From contig NZ_BMMM01000020.1 of NCBI RefSeq assembly GCF_014645835.1, positions 62,001 to 126,000 on the forward strand: a DNA stretch of 64,000 nucleotides, in the 5' to 3' direction. Positions 29,792-38,829 of the stretch are shown one piece after another. Positions within the stretch are counted from its first letter, which is position 1; each line of letters begins with the position of its first letter. Origin of the DNA: Streptomyces albiflavescens (lineage in GTDB: Bacteria; Actinomycetota; Actinomycetes; Streptomycetales; Streptomycetaceae). The notes below the pieces were generated by a model. That model was not told where the DNA came from and ran no database searches. It was given only the letters and a program-made list of their open reading frames with translations. The position numbers and the translations under genes are program-made.

Positions 29792-31477
29792 TCAGCACTC
29801 GCCCGGGTGCGCGTACACGGTGACCCGCGCACCCCGCACCCGCCGCGTGCCGCACTCCTCGAAGTACAACGCCAGGACCCGCCGTTTGACGATCTCCCGC
29901 GGAGTCCGGTCCAGTGGCTGCCCCGCGGGATCGCGTACGGCGACGACGCGGGGCGTGGCGAGCAGGCGCGCGCGGATGACGAGCGCCGGAACCTCCGTGC
30001 CGTACAAGGTGTGCGAGGCGACGGGCCCGCGTTCCAGGGCCAGGTCGCGCAGCCCGCGCACCGAGCCGGGATCCGGCAGTGACCACACGCGGCGCCGCGC
30101 CGGCATGTAGAGCACGCCGTCACCCTGGGCACCGGCCTCCGCGACGGCCCGGGCCACGGCGGTGACGTCGTCGGTGCGGCTCTCGGGCGTGCGCAACTGC
30201 AGTGTGACGGGGATCAGCGCGAGAACCGCGGCTCCCGCGCCGACCAGCGCCACCGTGCGGATCCGTCCGGCGGCCCGTATGAGCCGGTCCAGCGCGGCGC
30301 CGGCGAGAAGAGCGGTTCCGGTCTGGCCGTAGAGCACGTAACGGTCCACGTACAGGGGTTTCACCAGCGAGACCAGCAGGAGCAGGAGGGCGGGCAGCAC
30401 GAGGAGGGCGAGCCCGAGGGCGGGGAGCCGGGGGTGGGATGCGGCGCTGGTGGCGAACCGGGGTGGTCGGGGGGTGAGCGTGGGGGCCTCCGTCGGTTTC
30501 GGGCGTCGGTTGTGGGGTGCGGAGCGGTTCGCGGGTACGGCTGGTCGGTTGTGGGGTGCGGAGCGGTTCGCGACCATCGGCTGCCGGGACCTGCGTGCGG
30601 CGCCGAGACCGAGTATCCGGGCGCAGGCCACCCCCAGCACGGCCAGTCCCGCGAAGCCGGCGTAGGCACCCGTACCAGGACCCCCGATCCAGGACACCTG
30701 GTCCGACTGACTCAGACTCAACGCGCCGAGCGGTGCCATCGCGACGAGCACCGTCACCGCCGCCCGGGCCCAGCCCCGGCGTGCGCCGCGCGGCACGGCC
30801 GGCGCGTGCGCGGCCAGCGCCAGTACGGCGAACTCGTGCAGCAGACAGGCCGCCAACAGCACCGCGCCGTACGCGGCCCAGGCCCGGCCGCCGCCCCGGC
30901 TTCGCACGGCCCGCGCCAGCAGATACGTCGCCCACACGACCAGAGCGCAGACGACAGCGTACGAACGGCCCTCCTGTCCGTACCGCTGGACCTGCGGCAG
31001 CACCGCGAAGACGGTCCCGGCCAGCAGACCGGCGCGGGGCCCGGCAAGCCGGTGCCCGAGGAGGGCCACCGTCCCGGCCGCCGCGACCGTGGCGAGGACC
31101 GACGGGAGCCGCAGGACCAGGAGGGGGTCCAGCCCACCGGAGACCATGAACAGGACATGCATGAACAGGTAGTACAGGCCGTGCACGGCATCGACGCCGG
31201 CGAGCGTCGACCACAGGTCGGGCAGACTGCGCCGGGCCATGTCGTACGTCACCGCCTCGTCCCGCCACATGCTGCCGCCGCGCCGCACGCCCCACAGCCC
31301 GAGGGCGAGCGAGAGAACGGCGGGAGCGAACAGCGCCACCGGGGTGCCTGGGGCGCGCGGTGGCAACCCTGCGGGGGCGATCGGTGGTCTGGAAGTCTGT
31401 GTGGTGGCGATGGTCGGCTCCGGTGCGTGGCGGAACCTCGCGGTCCCCGCTGACGGGGCCCCGAGGACGTACGCCAA
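29792..31477 (-). CDS. GT39/PMT_2-like polytopic membrane glycosyltransferase
   Basis: About 561 residues with some 9-11 hydrophobic segments. After the first helix comes SMWRDEAVTYDMARRSL, the acidic D-E motif of dolichol-phosphate-sugar-using mannosyltransferases (PMT_2/ArnT-like), facing the outside. Helix-rich regions and a C-terminal extracytoplasmic domain follow. A basic loop in the middle contains a 13-residue tandem duplication (NRSAPHNR twice). The start is uncertain: TTG 31477 is the first usable codon before the first helix; GTG 31585 would overlap the divergent gene's ribosome-binding region. Confidence 0.7.
   Translation of the reverse strand: MAYVLGAPSAGTARFRHAPEPTIATTQTSRPPIAPAGLPPRAPGTPVALFAPAVLSLALGLWGVRRGGSMWRDEAVTYDMARRSLPDLWSTLAGVDAVHGLYYLFMHVLFMVSGGLDPLLVLRLPSVLATVAAAGTVALLGHRLAGPRAGLLAGTVFAVLPQVQRYGQEGRSYAVVCALVVWATYLLARAVRSRGGGRAWAAYGAVLLAACLLHEFAVLALAAHAPAVPRGARRGWARAAVTVLVAMAPLGALSLSQSDQVSWIGGPGTGAYAGFAGLAVLGVACARILGLGAARRSRQPMVANRSAPHNRPAVPANRSAPHNRRPKPTEAPTLTPRPPRFATSAASHPRLPALGLALLVLPALLLLLVSLVKPLYVDRYVLYGQTGTALLAGAALDRLIRAAGRIRTVALVGAGAAVLALIPVTLQLRTPESRTDDVTAVARAVAEAGAQGDGVLYMPARRRVWSLPDPGSVRGLRDLALERGPVASHTLYGTEVPALVIRARLLATPRVVAVRDPAGQPLDRTPREIVKRRVLALYFEECGTRRVRGARVTVYAHPGEC
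30505..30572. repeat. in-frame 39-bp tandem duplication inside the membrane protein gene
   Basis: The same 29 bases occur at 30505-30533 and 30544-30572, 39 bp apart, so 13 codons are duplicated in the predicted basic cytoplasmic loop. Confidence 0.75.
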
Positions 31478-31495
31478 CGAGTCCAGTCGCCGGTC

Positions 31496-31533
31496 GATTG
31501 ATGGGCAGCCCCGTTGCCCCGCACCAATCAATC
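31496..31533. promoter_or_regulatory. inverted repeat upstream of the nSTAND gene
   Basis: GATTGATGGG (31496-31505) and CCAATCAATC (31524-31533) pair at 9 of 10 positions around an 18-base spacer, 55 bases before the nSTAND start and in the divergent region with the membrane protein. Confidence 0.4.
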
Positions 31534-31587
31534 CAGGTGGGAGCGGGTTTCGGCGGATCGGGTCGACGCGAACAGGGGGAGTCACGA

Positions 31588-34500
31588 GTGGGACGCCGTG
31601 AGAAGCCGGTGGACCCGGCCGAGGGTGCGGTACCGCGTTTCGCGCACGAGCTGCGCAAGCTGCGCGACGACGCGGGCACACCGACCTATCGCGCGATGGC
31701 GCGACATGCCGGCTATTCGGGGCCCACACTGTCTGCCGCCGCGGCGGGCGAACGGCTGCCCACGCTGCCCGTGCTCCTGGCGTACGTCACCGCGTGCGGA
31801 GGCGACACCGCCGCGTGGGAGCGGCGCTGGCGCGAGACCCTCGCGACGGAAGCCGGCACACGTGCACCGGACGACGCCGACAGCCCCTACCCGGGGCTCG
31901 CCCGCTTCGAGCCCGCCGACCGGGACCGGTTCCACGGCCGCGACGACCTGATCGCAGAACTCCTCGAACTCGTCGCCCGCCGACGGATATCGGCGGTCGT
32001 CGGCGCTTCCGGCAGCGGGAAGTCGTCCCTCTTGAGGGCGGGTCTGATTCCCGCGTTACGGGAGAGGACCGCGGAGGGGCGCACCGCGCCGGGCACCCCG
32101 GGGGCACGCACCCCGTCCGTCGCCGCCTCCGGAGCACCTGTCATCGATCCGCCGGGCCCCAGCCCCGCGCCGCTCGCCGCCATCCGCGTCCTCACCCCCG
32201 GCGCCCATCCCGCCCGGACCCACGACGCACTGTTCAGCCCGCACGACGCTCCCGGCGACACCCTCCTCGTCATCGACCAGTTCGAGGAGGTGTTCGCCCT
32301 CTGCACCGACCCCGCCGAACGCGCCCTGTTCATCGAGCGGTTGCTCACGGCACTGGACCCGGACAGCCGGCTGCGGGTGATCATCGGGGTCCGGGCCGAC
32401 TTCTACGGGCGGTGCGCCGAACACGGCCGGCTGGCCGAGGCGCTGCGGGACTCCACCCTGCTGGTCGGGCCGATGACCGCGCAGCGGCTGCGCGAGGCGG
32501 TCGTCCGGCCGGCCGCCCTGCGGCGGCTCGTCGTCGAACGCGCCCTGACCGCACGGATCGTGGCGGACGTGGCCGACGAGCCCGGCGGTCTGCCGCTGAT
32601 GGCCCACGCGCTGCGCGAGATCTGGCGGCGCCGGAACGGACGGACGCTCACTCTCGCCGCGTACGAGTCCGTCGGCGGTGTCGAGGGCGCCGTCGCCCAC
32701 ACCGCGGAGGAGCTGTACGCCCGCTGCACACCGGCCGAGGCCGCCGCGGTACGGGCTCTGCTGCTGCGACTGGTGAACCCGGGAGACGGTGCCGAGGACA
32801 CCCGGCGTCCCGTCGACCGCGCCGAGCTCGGCTCCGAGGAGACGACCGCCGAGGTCCTCGAACGCCTGGTCCGCGCCCGCCTGTTGACCGTCGACGGCGA
32901 CACCGTCGACCTCGCCCACGAGGCTCTGATCGGGGCCTGGCCCCGGCTGCGCGGCTGGGTGGACGAGGACCGCGAACGGCTGCGGCTGCACCGCCGGCTC
33001 ACCGAGGCGGCCCACACCTGGCACGAGCTGAACCGGGACACGGGCGCCCTCTATCGAGGTGTACGACTGACGGCGGCGCAGGAGGAATTCGGTGCCCGGC
33101 AGGACGAGTTGAGCCCGCTGGAGCGCGACTTCCTGGCCGCGAGCATCGAGGCGTACGAGCGCGGCCGTCGGGTCGCCGACCGTGCGACACGACGGCTACG
33201 CGGCCTGACCGTCGGTCTCGCCGTGCTGCTCTGCCTGGCGGTGGTCGCGGGCGTGGCCGCCTGGCGGCAGAGCGGGGTCAACGCCCGGCAGCGGGACGAG
33301 GCGGAGGCCCGCCGGGTCGCCGCGTTCGCCGGCACGCTCCGGGCGACCGACCCGCGCACGGCGATGCGCCTCGCACTGGCGGCCTGGCGGACGGCCGACC
33401 TGCCGGAGACCCGCGAGGCGGTGCGGCAGGCCGCGGCCCAGAGCGAACAGGACGCCTTCACCCAGCCCGCACAGGTCCGCGCGCTCAACGCGCCGTACTG
33501 GCTCGGCACGGACGGCCGGATTCTGACAACTGTCGTACGTGACACGGTCGTTCAGTGGGACGTACGCAGTCACCGGCAACTGCGCGAGGTGGCGCTGCCC
33601 GGTCTGTCGGGGCGGATCGTCGACGTCAGCGCCGACGCTCGCCTGATCGCGTACCACGGCCGGTCCGGTGCGACGGTCAGAGACCTGACGAACGGAGAGA
33701 ACCACCGCATCGAGTCGGGGAGTTGGACCGACAGCGACGGCGCGTTCGGGTCGAGCGGTCGCACCTTCGTCGTACGACGCCTCGACCGTGCCTCGGACGG
33801 CAGGCGCGCCACGCTCGAGGTCTGGGACATACGACGTCAGCGGGTCCTCTTCCGATACGCGCAGGGCGATCCGGACGGACCGCTGCCGCTACTGAGCCCG
33901 AACGACCGGTTCCTCGCCTGGTGCACCCACGAGGGTGAACAGCTGCGCATCTGGGACGTCGTCGAGCGGCGCCGGGTCGCGACCGAGCCACCCGCGCGGA
34001 CGCAGCGCCTCCTGTGCCAGTCGGACGAGCCGACCTTCACCCCCGACAACCGCGCTCTGGCCGCGGGAACCGCCGATGGCGTCGTCACCTGGGACTTCCA
34101 CGCCGACCGGGCGCGTCCCCTGCTGCCGATGCCCGGCGAAGGCGCGCTCTCCGTCGAGTTCGACCCCACCGGCACCTACGCGCTCACCTGGAGCCCGGGC
34201 AGCCTGGCTCTGTGGCGTACGGACCTCCCGGCTCCGGCGGACGACGGTCCGCGCGAGCCGCTCCTGACGTTCCCCGTCGACACCCCGGCCGTCACCGCCA
34301 TCCGGCTCGACCCGAGCGAGGGAGTGCTGCGCTTCCGCGAAGGCTCCGAGGCAGGAGTCGTACGCACCCTTTCCCTGCGCGGTCTCGTCGGTCCGGCGTG
34401 GCGGAAGAAGGCGCGGACCGTCGCCGCGTTCGACTCCGCCGGGAATCCGGCCGAACCCGCGGAGCGGCCTGAGGTGAGGGCCGTTGCCGCCGACGGCACG

Positions 34501-35148
34501 GTACACACCGCCGTCAGCACCCGAGACGGGATCCGCGTCACACGGCAGGGCGCGCAACCCGGCTCCCACGTGATCGGAGAGCGGACCGAAGGCCCCGCAG
34601 CGATCGACCCTGCCGGACGCACGGTCGTGACCTTCGAGGGAGTCCTGATCGACGTCGCGACGGGCAGGCGCAGACAGGGATTCGAAGGTGAGGATCTCCT
34701 GCCCACCGTGTCCTTCAGTCCGGACGGACGCTTCTTGGCCGCCGCTGACGTCCAGGGTCGCCTCACCCTGTGGGACGGGGGCGGACGGCACCGCATCGCC
34801 GTCCTGGCAACCGCCGACTCCACCGTCGAGCGCCCTGCCCTGGCTTTCTCGGCCGACGGCTCGCTGGTGGCCGCGAGCCGGGCCGACGGTTCGGTCCGGG
34901 TATGGGAGACGGCGTCACCGCGGCTGCAGGGGGCGGCCCTGCCGGTGGGCGACGGGCCCGTTCTCGCGGTTGGATTCACCCCGGGTGGGCGGGAGTTGCA
35001 TATCGCCACGGCTCATATGCCCCTCCGTTCGGTGCAGTCGGCACCGGGCGGGGCGGCAGCCGAGGTGTGCGCACGGGCGGACGGCGGGGCGACTCGTGCC
35101 GAGTGGAGCAGGTATTTGCCCGACGTGCCCTATCGGCGCACGTGTTGA
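31588..35148 (+). CDS. HTH-nSTAND1 NTPase-WD40 repeat protein
   Basis: 1186 residues. N-terminal XRE-like helix-turn-helix (about 12-80), then an nSTAND1-type P-loop NTPase: Walker A GASGSGKSS at about 139-147 and Walker B LLVIDQFEEVF near 225-235. A single hydrophobic segment (GLTVGLAVLLCLAVVAGVA, about 532-552) may anchor it in the membrane. A large C-terminal WD40 beta-propeller (about 620-1186) follows, with repeats such as LSFSPDGRFLAAADVQG-like stretches. Such proteins are signal-sensing switches; the architecture is frequent in Streptomyces and related to conflict systems. The GTG at 31588 has AGGGGGAG upstream. Target unknown. Confidence 0.9.
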   Translation: MGRREKPVDPAEGAVPRFAHELRKLRDDAGTPTYRAMARHAGYSGPTLSAAAAGERLPTLPVLLAYVTACGGDTAAWERRWRETLATEAGTRAPDDADSPYPGLARFEPADRDRFHGRDDLIAELLELVARRRISAVVGASGSGKSSLLRAGLIPALRERTAEGRTAPGTPGARTPSVAASGAPVIDPPGPSPAPLAAIRVLTPGAHPARTHDALFSPHDAPGDTLLVIDQFEEVFALCTDPAERALFIERLLTALDPDSRLRVIIGVRADFYGRCAEHGRLAEALRDSTLLVGPMTAQRLREAVVRPAALRRLVVERALTARIVADVADEPGGLPLMAHALREIWRRRNGRTLTLAAYESVGGVEGAVAHTAEELYARCTPAEAAAVRALLLRLVNPGDGAEDTRRPVDRAELGSEETTAEVLERLVRARLLTVDGDTVDLAHEALIGAWPRLRGWVDEDRERLRLHRRLTEAAHTWHELNRDTGALYRGVRLTAAQEEFGARQDELSPLERDFLAASIEAYERGRRVADRATRRLRGLTVGLAVLLCLAVVAGVAAWRQSGVNARQRDEAEARRVAAFAGTLRATDPRTAMRLALAAWRTADLPETREAVRQAAAQSEQDAFTQPAQVRALNAPYWLGTDGRILTTVVRDTVVQWDVRSHRQLREVALPGLSGRIVDVSADARLIAYHGRSGATVRDLTNGENHRIESGSWTDSDGAFGSSGRTFVVRRLDRASDGRRATLEVWDIRRQRVLFRYAQGDPDGPLPLLSPNDRFLAWCTHEGEQLRIWDVVERRRVATEPPARTQRLLCQSDEPTFTPDNRALAAGTADGVVTWDFHADRARPLLPMPGEGALSVEFDPTGTYALTWSPGSLALWRTDLPAPADDGPREPLLTFPVDTPAVTAIRLDPSEGVLRFREGSEAGVVRTLSLRGLVGPAWRKKARTVAAFDSAGNPAEPAERPEVRAVAADGTVHTAVSTRDGIRVTRQGAQPGSHVIGERTEGPAAIDPAGRTVVTFEGVLIDVATGRRRQGFEGEDLLPTVSFSPDGRFLAAADVQGRLTLWDGGGRHRIAVLATADSTVERPALAFSADGSLVAASRADGSVRVWETASPRLQGAALPVGDGPVLAVGFTPGGRELHIATAHMPLRSVQSAPGGAAAEVCARADGGATRAEWSRYLPDVPYRRTC

Positions 35149-35238
35149 GCCTTCCGGGCGCCGAGTTCCCCGGGCTTGACTTCGAGAGTGCTCCAAGTGA
35201 TGAACTCCAGGCGTTCACCGGAAATGTAGGGGGTAACC

Positions 35239-35940
35239 ATGACCGACTCGCCCGTCGCACTCATCACGGGTGGCGGAAGCGGCATCGGCGCCGCGGTCGC
35301 GCGACGCCTACTCGACGCGGGTCACCGGGTCACCGTCACCGGACGGGGTGAGAAGCGACTGCACGCCTTCGCCGAGGAACTCGGCCGCCCCGAGGGGCTG
35401 TTGACGATTGCCGGGAACGCGGCGGAGTACGACCAGGTGCAGGCGGCGGTCGAGGCGACGCTCAAGGAGTTCGGGCGGCTCGACACCGTCGTCGCCAGCG
35501 CCGGCTTCGCCACGCACGACACGGTCGCCGAGGGCGACCCGGCGGGCTGGTCCGAGATGGTGCTGACCAATGTGCTGGGTCCCGCATTGCTGATCAGGGC
35601 CTCCATCGACGCCCTGAAGGAGACCCGCGGCCGGATCGTGCTGGTCGGCAGCGTCGCGGGTCACATCCACACCCCCGGCAACATCTACGGCGCGACGAAG
35701 TGGGCCGTGACAGGCCTCGCCGAGAACACCCGCCGTCAGGTCACCGAATTCGGGGTCGGCGTGACCCTGATCTCTCCCGGCCGCGTGGAGACCCCGTTCT
35801 GGGACAGCTACGGCAGCCTGCCGCCGGGTCATCTGCTCACCGCCGACCAGCTCGCCGAGTCGATCGTCTGGGCGATCGGGCAACCGGAAGGTGTGGACGT
35901 GAACACCGTGGTCGTACGCCCGATCGGCCAGCCTGTCTGA
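35239..35940 (+). CDS. short-chain dehydrogenase/reductase (SDR)
   Basis: 233 residues, classical SDR. The NAD(P)-binding motif ITGGGSGIGAAVARR is at residues 9-23, NAG is replaced by SAG (VVASAGFATH), and the catalytic serine and YxxxK are in VGSVAGH and IYGATKWAV. A basic residue after the first beta-alpha (TGRGEKR) suggests NADP. Substrate unknown. ATG start preceded by TAGGGGG. Followed by a streptomycete interspersed stem-loop. Confidence 0.92.
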   Translation: MTDSPVALITGGGSGIGAAVARRLLDAGHRVTVTGRGEKRLHAFAEELGRPEGLLTIAGNAAEYDQVQAAVEATLKEFGRLDTVVASAGFATHDTVAEGDPAGWSEMVLTNVLGPALLIRASIDALKETRGRIVLVGSVAGHIHTPGNIYGATKWAVTGLAENTRRQVTEFGVGVTLISPGRVETPFWDSYGSLPPGHLLTADQLAESIVWAIGQPEGVDVNTVVVRPIGQPV

Positions 35941-35961
35941 CGGTTGCCCCGTACGGGGCAC

Positions 35962-36002
35962 GGGGAACTGCGCGATCGGCCAAGGTCGGCACGCAGTTCC
36001 CC
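35962..36002. repeat. interspersed stem-loop repeat / bidirectional terminator
   Basis: GGGGAACTGCG (35962-35972) and CGCAGTTCCCC (35992-36002) are exact complements around a 19-base spacer. The sequence resembles a very common streptomycete intergenic repeat and lies between the convergent SDR and GH75 genes, where it can end both transcripts. Confidence 0.7.
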
Positions 36003-36021
36003 AACGGCATTCGGCGCACGG

Positions 36022-36717
36022 TCAGTTGTTCTGAAGGAACTTCTTCGCCAGTGAGTCACCCAGCGACACCGCCGCACTGTGACTCTCGATCGGCGACACC
36101 TGAGAGTTCTTGAACAGGATGTACGTCACACCGGAGTCGGTCCCGCCCGTCTCCGGGTCGGGGTCGATGCCGAGCGCCTTCGCGGTGGCGTACGAGGCCT
36201 CGCCAATGATCTTCGTGGGCCCGGTGTCACCGACCACCGCGTACTCGACCTTGTTGTTGTAGATGACCGCGACCACGCCGCCGCCCTTGATGCCGGAGCT
36301 CGTGTACTTCCAGATGCTGCTGGTGCTGGGCACCACGACGTATGGCAGCGAGTCGGCGCGCAGCGGCTTGCCGTCGGACTGGTGGAAGGCGGTGTCGTCC
36401 TGGAACCAGGGGTCGGTGTCGCCGTTGCACTTGCTGGTGACCTGGCCGTCGCAGTCGATGTCCATGTCGGCCTTCCAGAACACGGCGCCGTTCTTGCCGC
36501 AGACCGGGATGGTGGCCGACGTCTCGTCGTCGGTCTTGTACTTGCCGTTCGATATCTGCGAACAGGACGTCACCTTGGCGAGCAGGTCGGCCGCGCTGAC
36601 CGAACCCTCCTGTGCGGAACGGGGGTTGACGGTGCCGGAGGCGTTGGCCGGGAGTAAGGCGGTGGCGAGGAGCGCGGCGCCGGAAGCCGCGGCGAGGGTC
36701 AGTGGTCGAGTGCGCAC
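36022..36717 (-). CDS. secreted chitosanase, family GH75
   Basis: 231 residues. Signal peptide about 1-27 (ATALLPANASG). The mature part follows the GH75 pattern: a core with VFWKADMDIDCDGQ, the acidic residues of which include the catalytic Asp, and later YVVVP, VVAVIYNNKVEYAVVGDTGP and IGEASY with the catalytic Glu. It hydrolyses chitosan endo-wise outside the cell. ATG start; GTTAGGAA-N3-TTCCTTAC lies 18-36 bases upstream and is probably the operator. The same operator recurs before the GH18-GH8-PQQ dehydrogenase unit at 49.5 kb. Confidence 0.92.
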   Translation of the reverse strand: MRTRPLTLAAASGAALLATALLPANASGTVNPRSAQEGSVSAADLLAKVTSCSQISNGKYKTDDETSATIPVCGKNGAVFWKADMDIDCDGQVTSKCNGDTDPWFQDDTAFHQSDGKPLRADSLPYVVVPSTSSIWKYTSSGIKGGGVVAVIYNNKVEYAVVGDTGPTKIIGEASYATAKALGIDPDPETGGTDSGVTYILFKNSQVSPIESHSAAVSLGDSLAKKFLQNN

Positions 36718-36734
36718 TGTGGGGGAACCCTTCT

Positions 36735-36753
36735 GTTAGGAAACTTTCCTTAC
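36735..36753. promoter_or_regulatory. operator-like inverted repeat upstream of the chitosanase gene
   Basis: GTTAGGAA-ACT-TTCCTTAC, 7 of 8 arm positions paired. It resembles the palindromes reported upstream of streptomycete chitosanase genes and bound by the ROK-family repressor CsnR; I recall that association from the literature and did not check the exact consensus. Confidence 0.7.
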
Positions 36754-36908
36754 CGGTGCCGTACAACGTGGCCCCCTTTGCGTGACCTCGTCAAGCCCCT
36801 GGTGTGAACTCCGGTGTTCCGAGTCGATTGCGACCATTCCCTTGCGGGAGAAGACTGGCTATATCGAACATTCCGGGTAAACGCCCGGCTTCTGGGAGGC
36901 GAGTCGTC

Positions 36909-37520
36909 ATGTTCGTGCGGACTGTGTACGCGACCGGCGATCCCGTGACGATCGACACGGCCATCAAGTCCTTGAACACGCGGGGCCGGGACCTGCTGGA
37001 GGATCGCCCGGGGTATCGCGGATCCAGCATTTTCGTGGACCGGAAGCTCGGCAAACTCTTCGTAGTGAGCTGGTGGGAGTCCGAGGAGGCCAGACGGAAC
37101 AGCGAAGAGGTGCTGCGCGAGCGGCGCGCGGCGCTCCTGGAGCCGTTCGCGGTGACGCTGGCGGTCGACAACTACGAGGCGGTGGTCTTCCATCCGGTCC
37201 GGCAGCCGCAGGCGGGAGGCGGACTGCGGCTCAGCAGGCTGGAGTTCGACCCCGCGGACGCGGATCTGCTTGCCGACACCTTCCGGGCGACGGTGGTCCC
37301 CCAGCTCGAGAACCTCCCGGGGCTGGCCAGGGCGTCACTGGTCATCGACCGGGAGCGCGGCCGCGGCCTCGTCGGCGTCGTGTTCGTCGACCGGGAGTCC
37401 CTGGTCGCGTCCCGCGGCCCCCAGTCGGCGGCCCGGCACGAGGGCGCGGCCAAAGCGCACGTGACCGTGACTGGGTTGGAGGAGTTCGAGGTCGTCTTCA
37501 CGGATGTGCGGGGCGGCTGA
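36909..37520 (+). CDS. tandem ABM-like (dimeric alpha/beta barrel) protein
   Basis: 203 residues. The first half (MFVRTVYATGD ... GSSIFVDRKLGKLFVVSWWES) has the pattern of antibiotic biosynthesis monooxygenase (ABM) domains. The second half (RLSRLEFDPADAD ... ASLVIDRERGRGLVGVVFVDRES) looks like a diverged second copy, so one chain may form the usual two-subunit barrel. No cofactor motif is visible. ATG at 36909 with GGGAGG nine bases upstream. It is divergent from GH75 across 191 bp; a functional link is not evident. Confidence 0.65.
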   Translation: MFVRTVYATGDPVTIDTAIKSLNTRGRDLLEDRPGYRGSSIFVDRKLGKLFVVSWWESEEARRNSEEVLRERRAALLEPFAVTLAVDNYEAVVFHPVRQPQAGGGLRLSRLEFDPADADLLADTFRATVVPQLENLPGLARASLVIDRERGRGLVGVVFVDRESLVASRGPQSAARHEGAAKAHVTVTGLEEFEVVFTDVRGG

Positions 37521-37670
37521 CGCCTTCCACGCCGGAGCCGGCCGACGGTGGGGCGTTCGACGGTCGTGTTCCGTACGGGGGCCGGCCGACGACGGTCCCG
37601 CTCCCGTACGCGTCCGCCCCGACGTGCGGGAGACCATGCGGCGGGGCGGACGGTCGCACGGCTGCGGGCG

Positions 37671-38504
37671 TCAGCCCATGTCGAAGGTCGCCGGGTCCGG
37701 ACCCAGACGACGGTCCTCGCTCAGCGCTGTGATCGCCGCGATGTCCTCGGTGTCCAGCGAGAAGTCGAAGACGTTGATGTTCTCCTTGATCCGGGACGGG
37801 GTGACGGACTTGGGGATCACGATGTTCTCCAGCTGGAGGTGCCAGCGCAGCACGATCTGCGCCGGCGTGCGGCCGTGCTTCTGGGCGATGGCGACGATCG
37901 CCGGGATCTCCAGGAGGCCCTTGCCCGAGCCGAGCGGCGACCAGGCCTCGGTCGCGATGCCCCGCTCCGCGTGGTACTCGCGTGCCGCGTGCTGCTGGAG
38001 GTGCGGGTGCAGTTCGATCTGGTTGACGGCCGGGATGACGGACGTCGCGTCGATCAGCTTCTCCAGGTGCTCCGGAAGGAAGTTGGAGACGCCGATGGCC
38101 TTGGCGCGGCCGTCCGCGTAGAGCCTCTCGAAGGCCTTGTACGTGTCGATGTACTTGCCCCGGGACGGCAGCGGCCAGTGGATCAGATACAGATCGATGT
38201 ACTCCAGGCCGAGCTTCTCCAGCGACGCGTCGAAGGCGCGCAGCGTCGAGTCGTACCCCTGGTCGCTGTTCCAGAGCTTGGTGGTGACGAAGAGATCCTT
38301 GCGGGCGATGCCCGAAGCGGTGATGGCCTTGCCGGTGCCCTTTTCGTTGCCGTAGATCGCAGCGGTATCGATGCTGCGGTACCCGGCCTCCAGTGCGGTG
38401 GCGACCGCCCGCTCCGCCTCGTCGTCCGGCACCTGCCAGACACCGAAGCCCAGCTGCGGCATCTCGACGCCGTTGTTCAGGATGATCGGGGGGACCTTGC
38501 TCAC
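37671..38504 (-). CDS. aldo/keto reductase
   Basis: 277 residues, AKR (alpha/beta)8 barrel. The catalytic tetrad is visible: Asp and Tyr in SIDTAAIYGNE, Lys in VTTKLWN and His in YLIHWPLP. The NADPH-binding ending IVIPKSVTPSRIKEN is conserved. It resembles 2,5-diketo-gluconate reductase-type enzymes (DkgA/YvgN group), which reduce sugar or keto-aldehyde substrates. GTG start at 38504 because the family start (PPIILNNGVEMPQLGFG) follows. It is divergent from pqqA across 325 bp. Confidence 0.93.
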   Translation of the reverse strand: MSKVPPIILNNGVEMPQLGFGVWQVPDDEAERAVATALEAGYRSIDTAAIYGNEKGTGKAITASGIARKDLFVTTKLWNSDQGYDSTLRAFDASLEKLGLEYIDLYLIHWPLPSRGKYIDTYKAFERLYADGRAKAIGVSNFLPEHLEKLIDATSVIPAVNQIELHPHLQQHAAREYHAERGIATEAWSPLGSGKGLLEIPAIVAIAQKHGRTPAQIVLRWHLQLENIVIPKSVTPSRIKENINVFDFSLDTEDIAAITALSEDRRLGPDPATFDMG

Positions 38505-38829
38505 GAGCTCTCGATCCTTCAGTCGTCGGGTGGTATGCCCATGGTCAACGATCACGGGCCGTAATGCATTCCTGACCGGTGGATTCCTCGTGGATTCATG
38601 GTGGGGGCCGGATGTCCAGCCTCGCCCCAAGAGGAGGTTGGCCGGAAATGGATCCGACCTTCTCGGTCCGGACCATTGACCGGGTCGCGTCACCCCGCAA
38701 CTCTGTATCACGTCACTGAACGCTCTCATGAACTCAGTGCACGCATATGAACACCAGCGTCTGTCTGGGCCCCACCACACCTGTCTGGGCTTCACACCCC
38801 CCACCCATCAGGAAAGCGGGTACGCACAC
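38505..38829. promoter_or_regulatory. intergenic region carrying the pqq operon promoter; 20-bp direct repeats
   Basis: 325 bp between the aldo/keto reductase and pqqA. The decamer CTGTCTGGGC is repeated exactly at 38761-38770 and 38781-38790, spaced 20 bp (two helical turns), about 40-70 bases before the pqqA start; this could be an activator site. An in-frame ATG at 38728 would lengthen PqqA by 34 unconserved residues and was not used. No convincing -35/-10 pair found. Confidence 0.4.

Noticed and set aside
35941..36021. Small RNA between SDR and chitosanase
   Set aside because: The strong stem-loop is better explained as a common interspersed repeat or terminator; no promoter in front of it.
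38728..38829. Longer PqqA start at 38728
   Set aside because: Adds 34 unconserved residues and covers the direct repeats; the ATG at 38830 gives a PqqA-like length.
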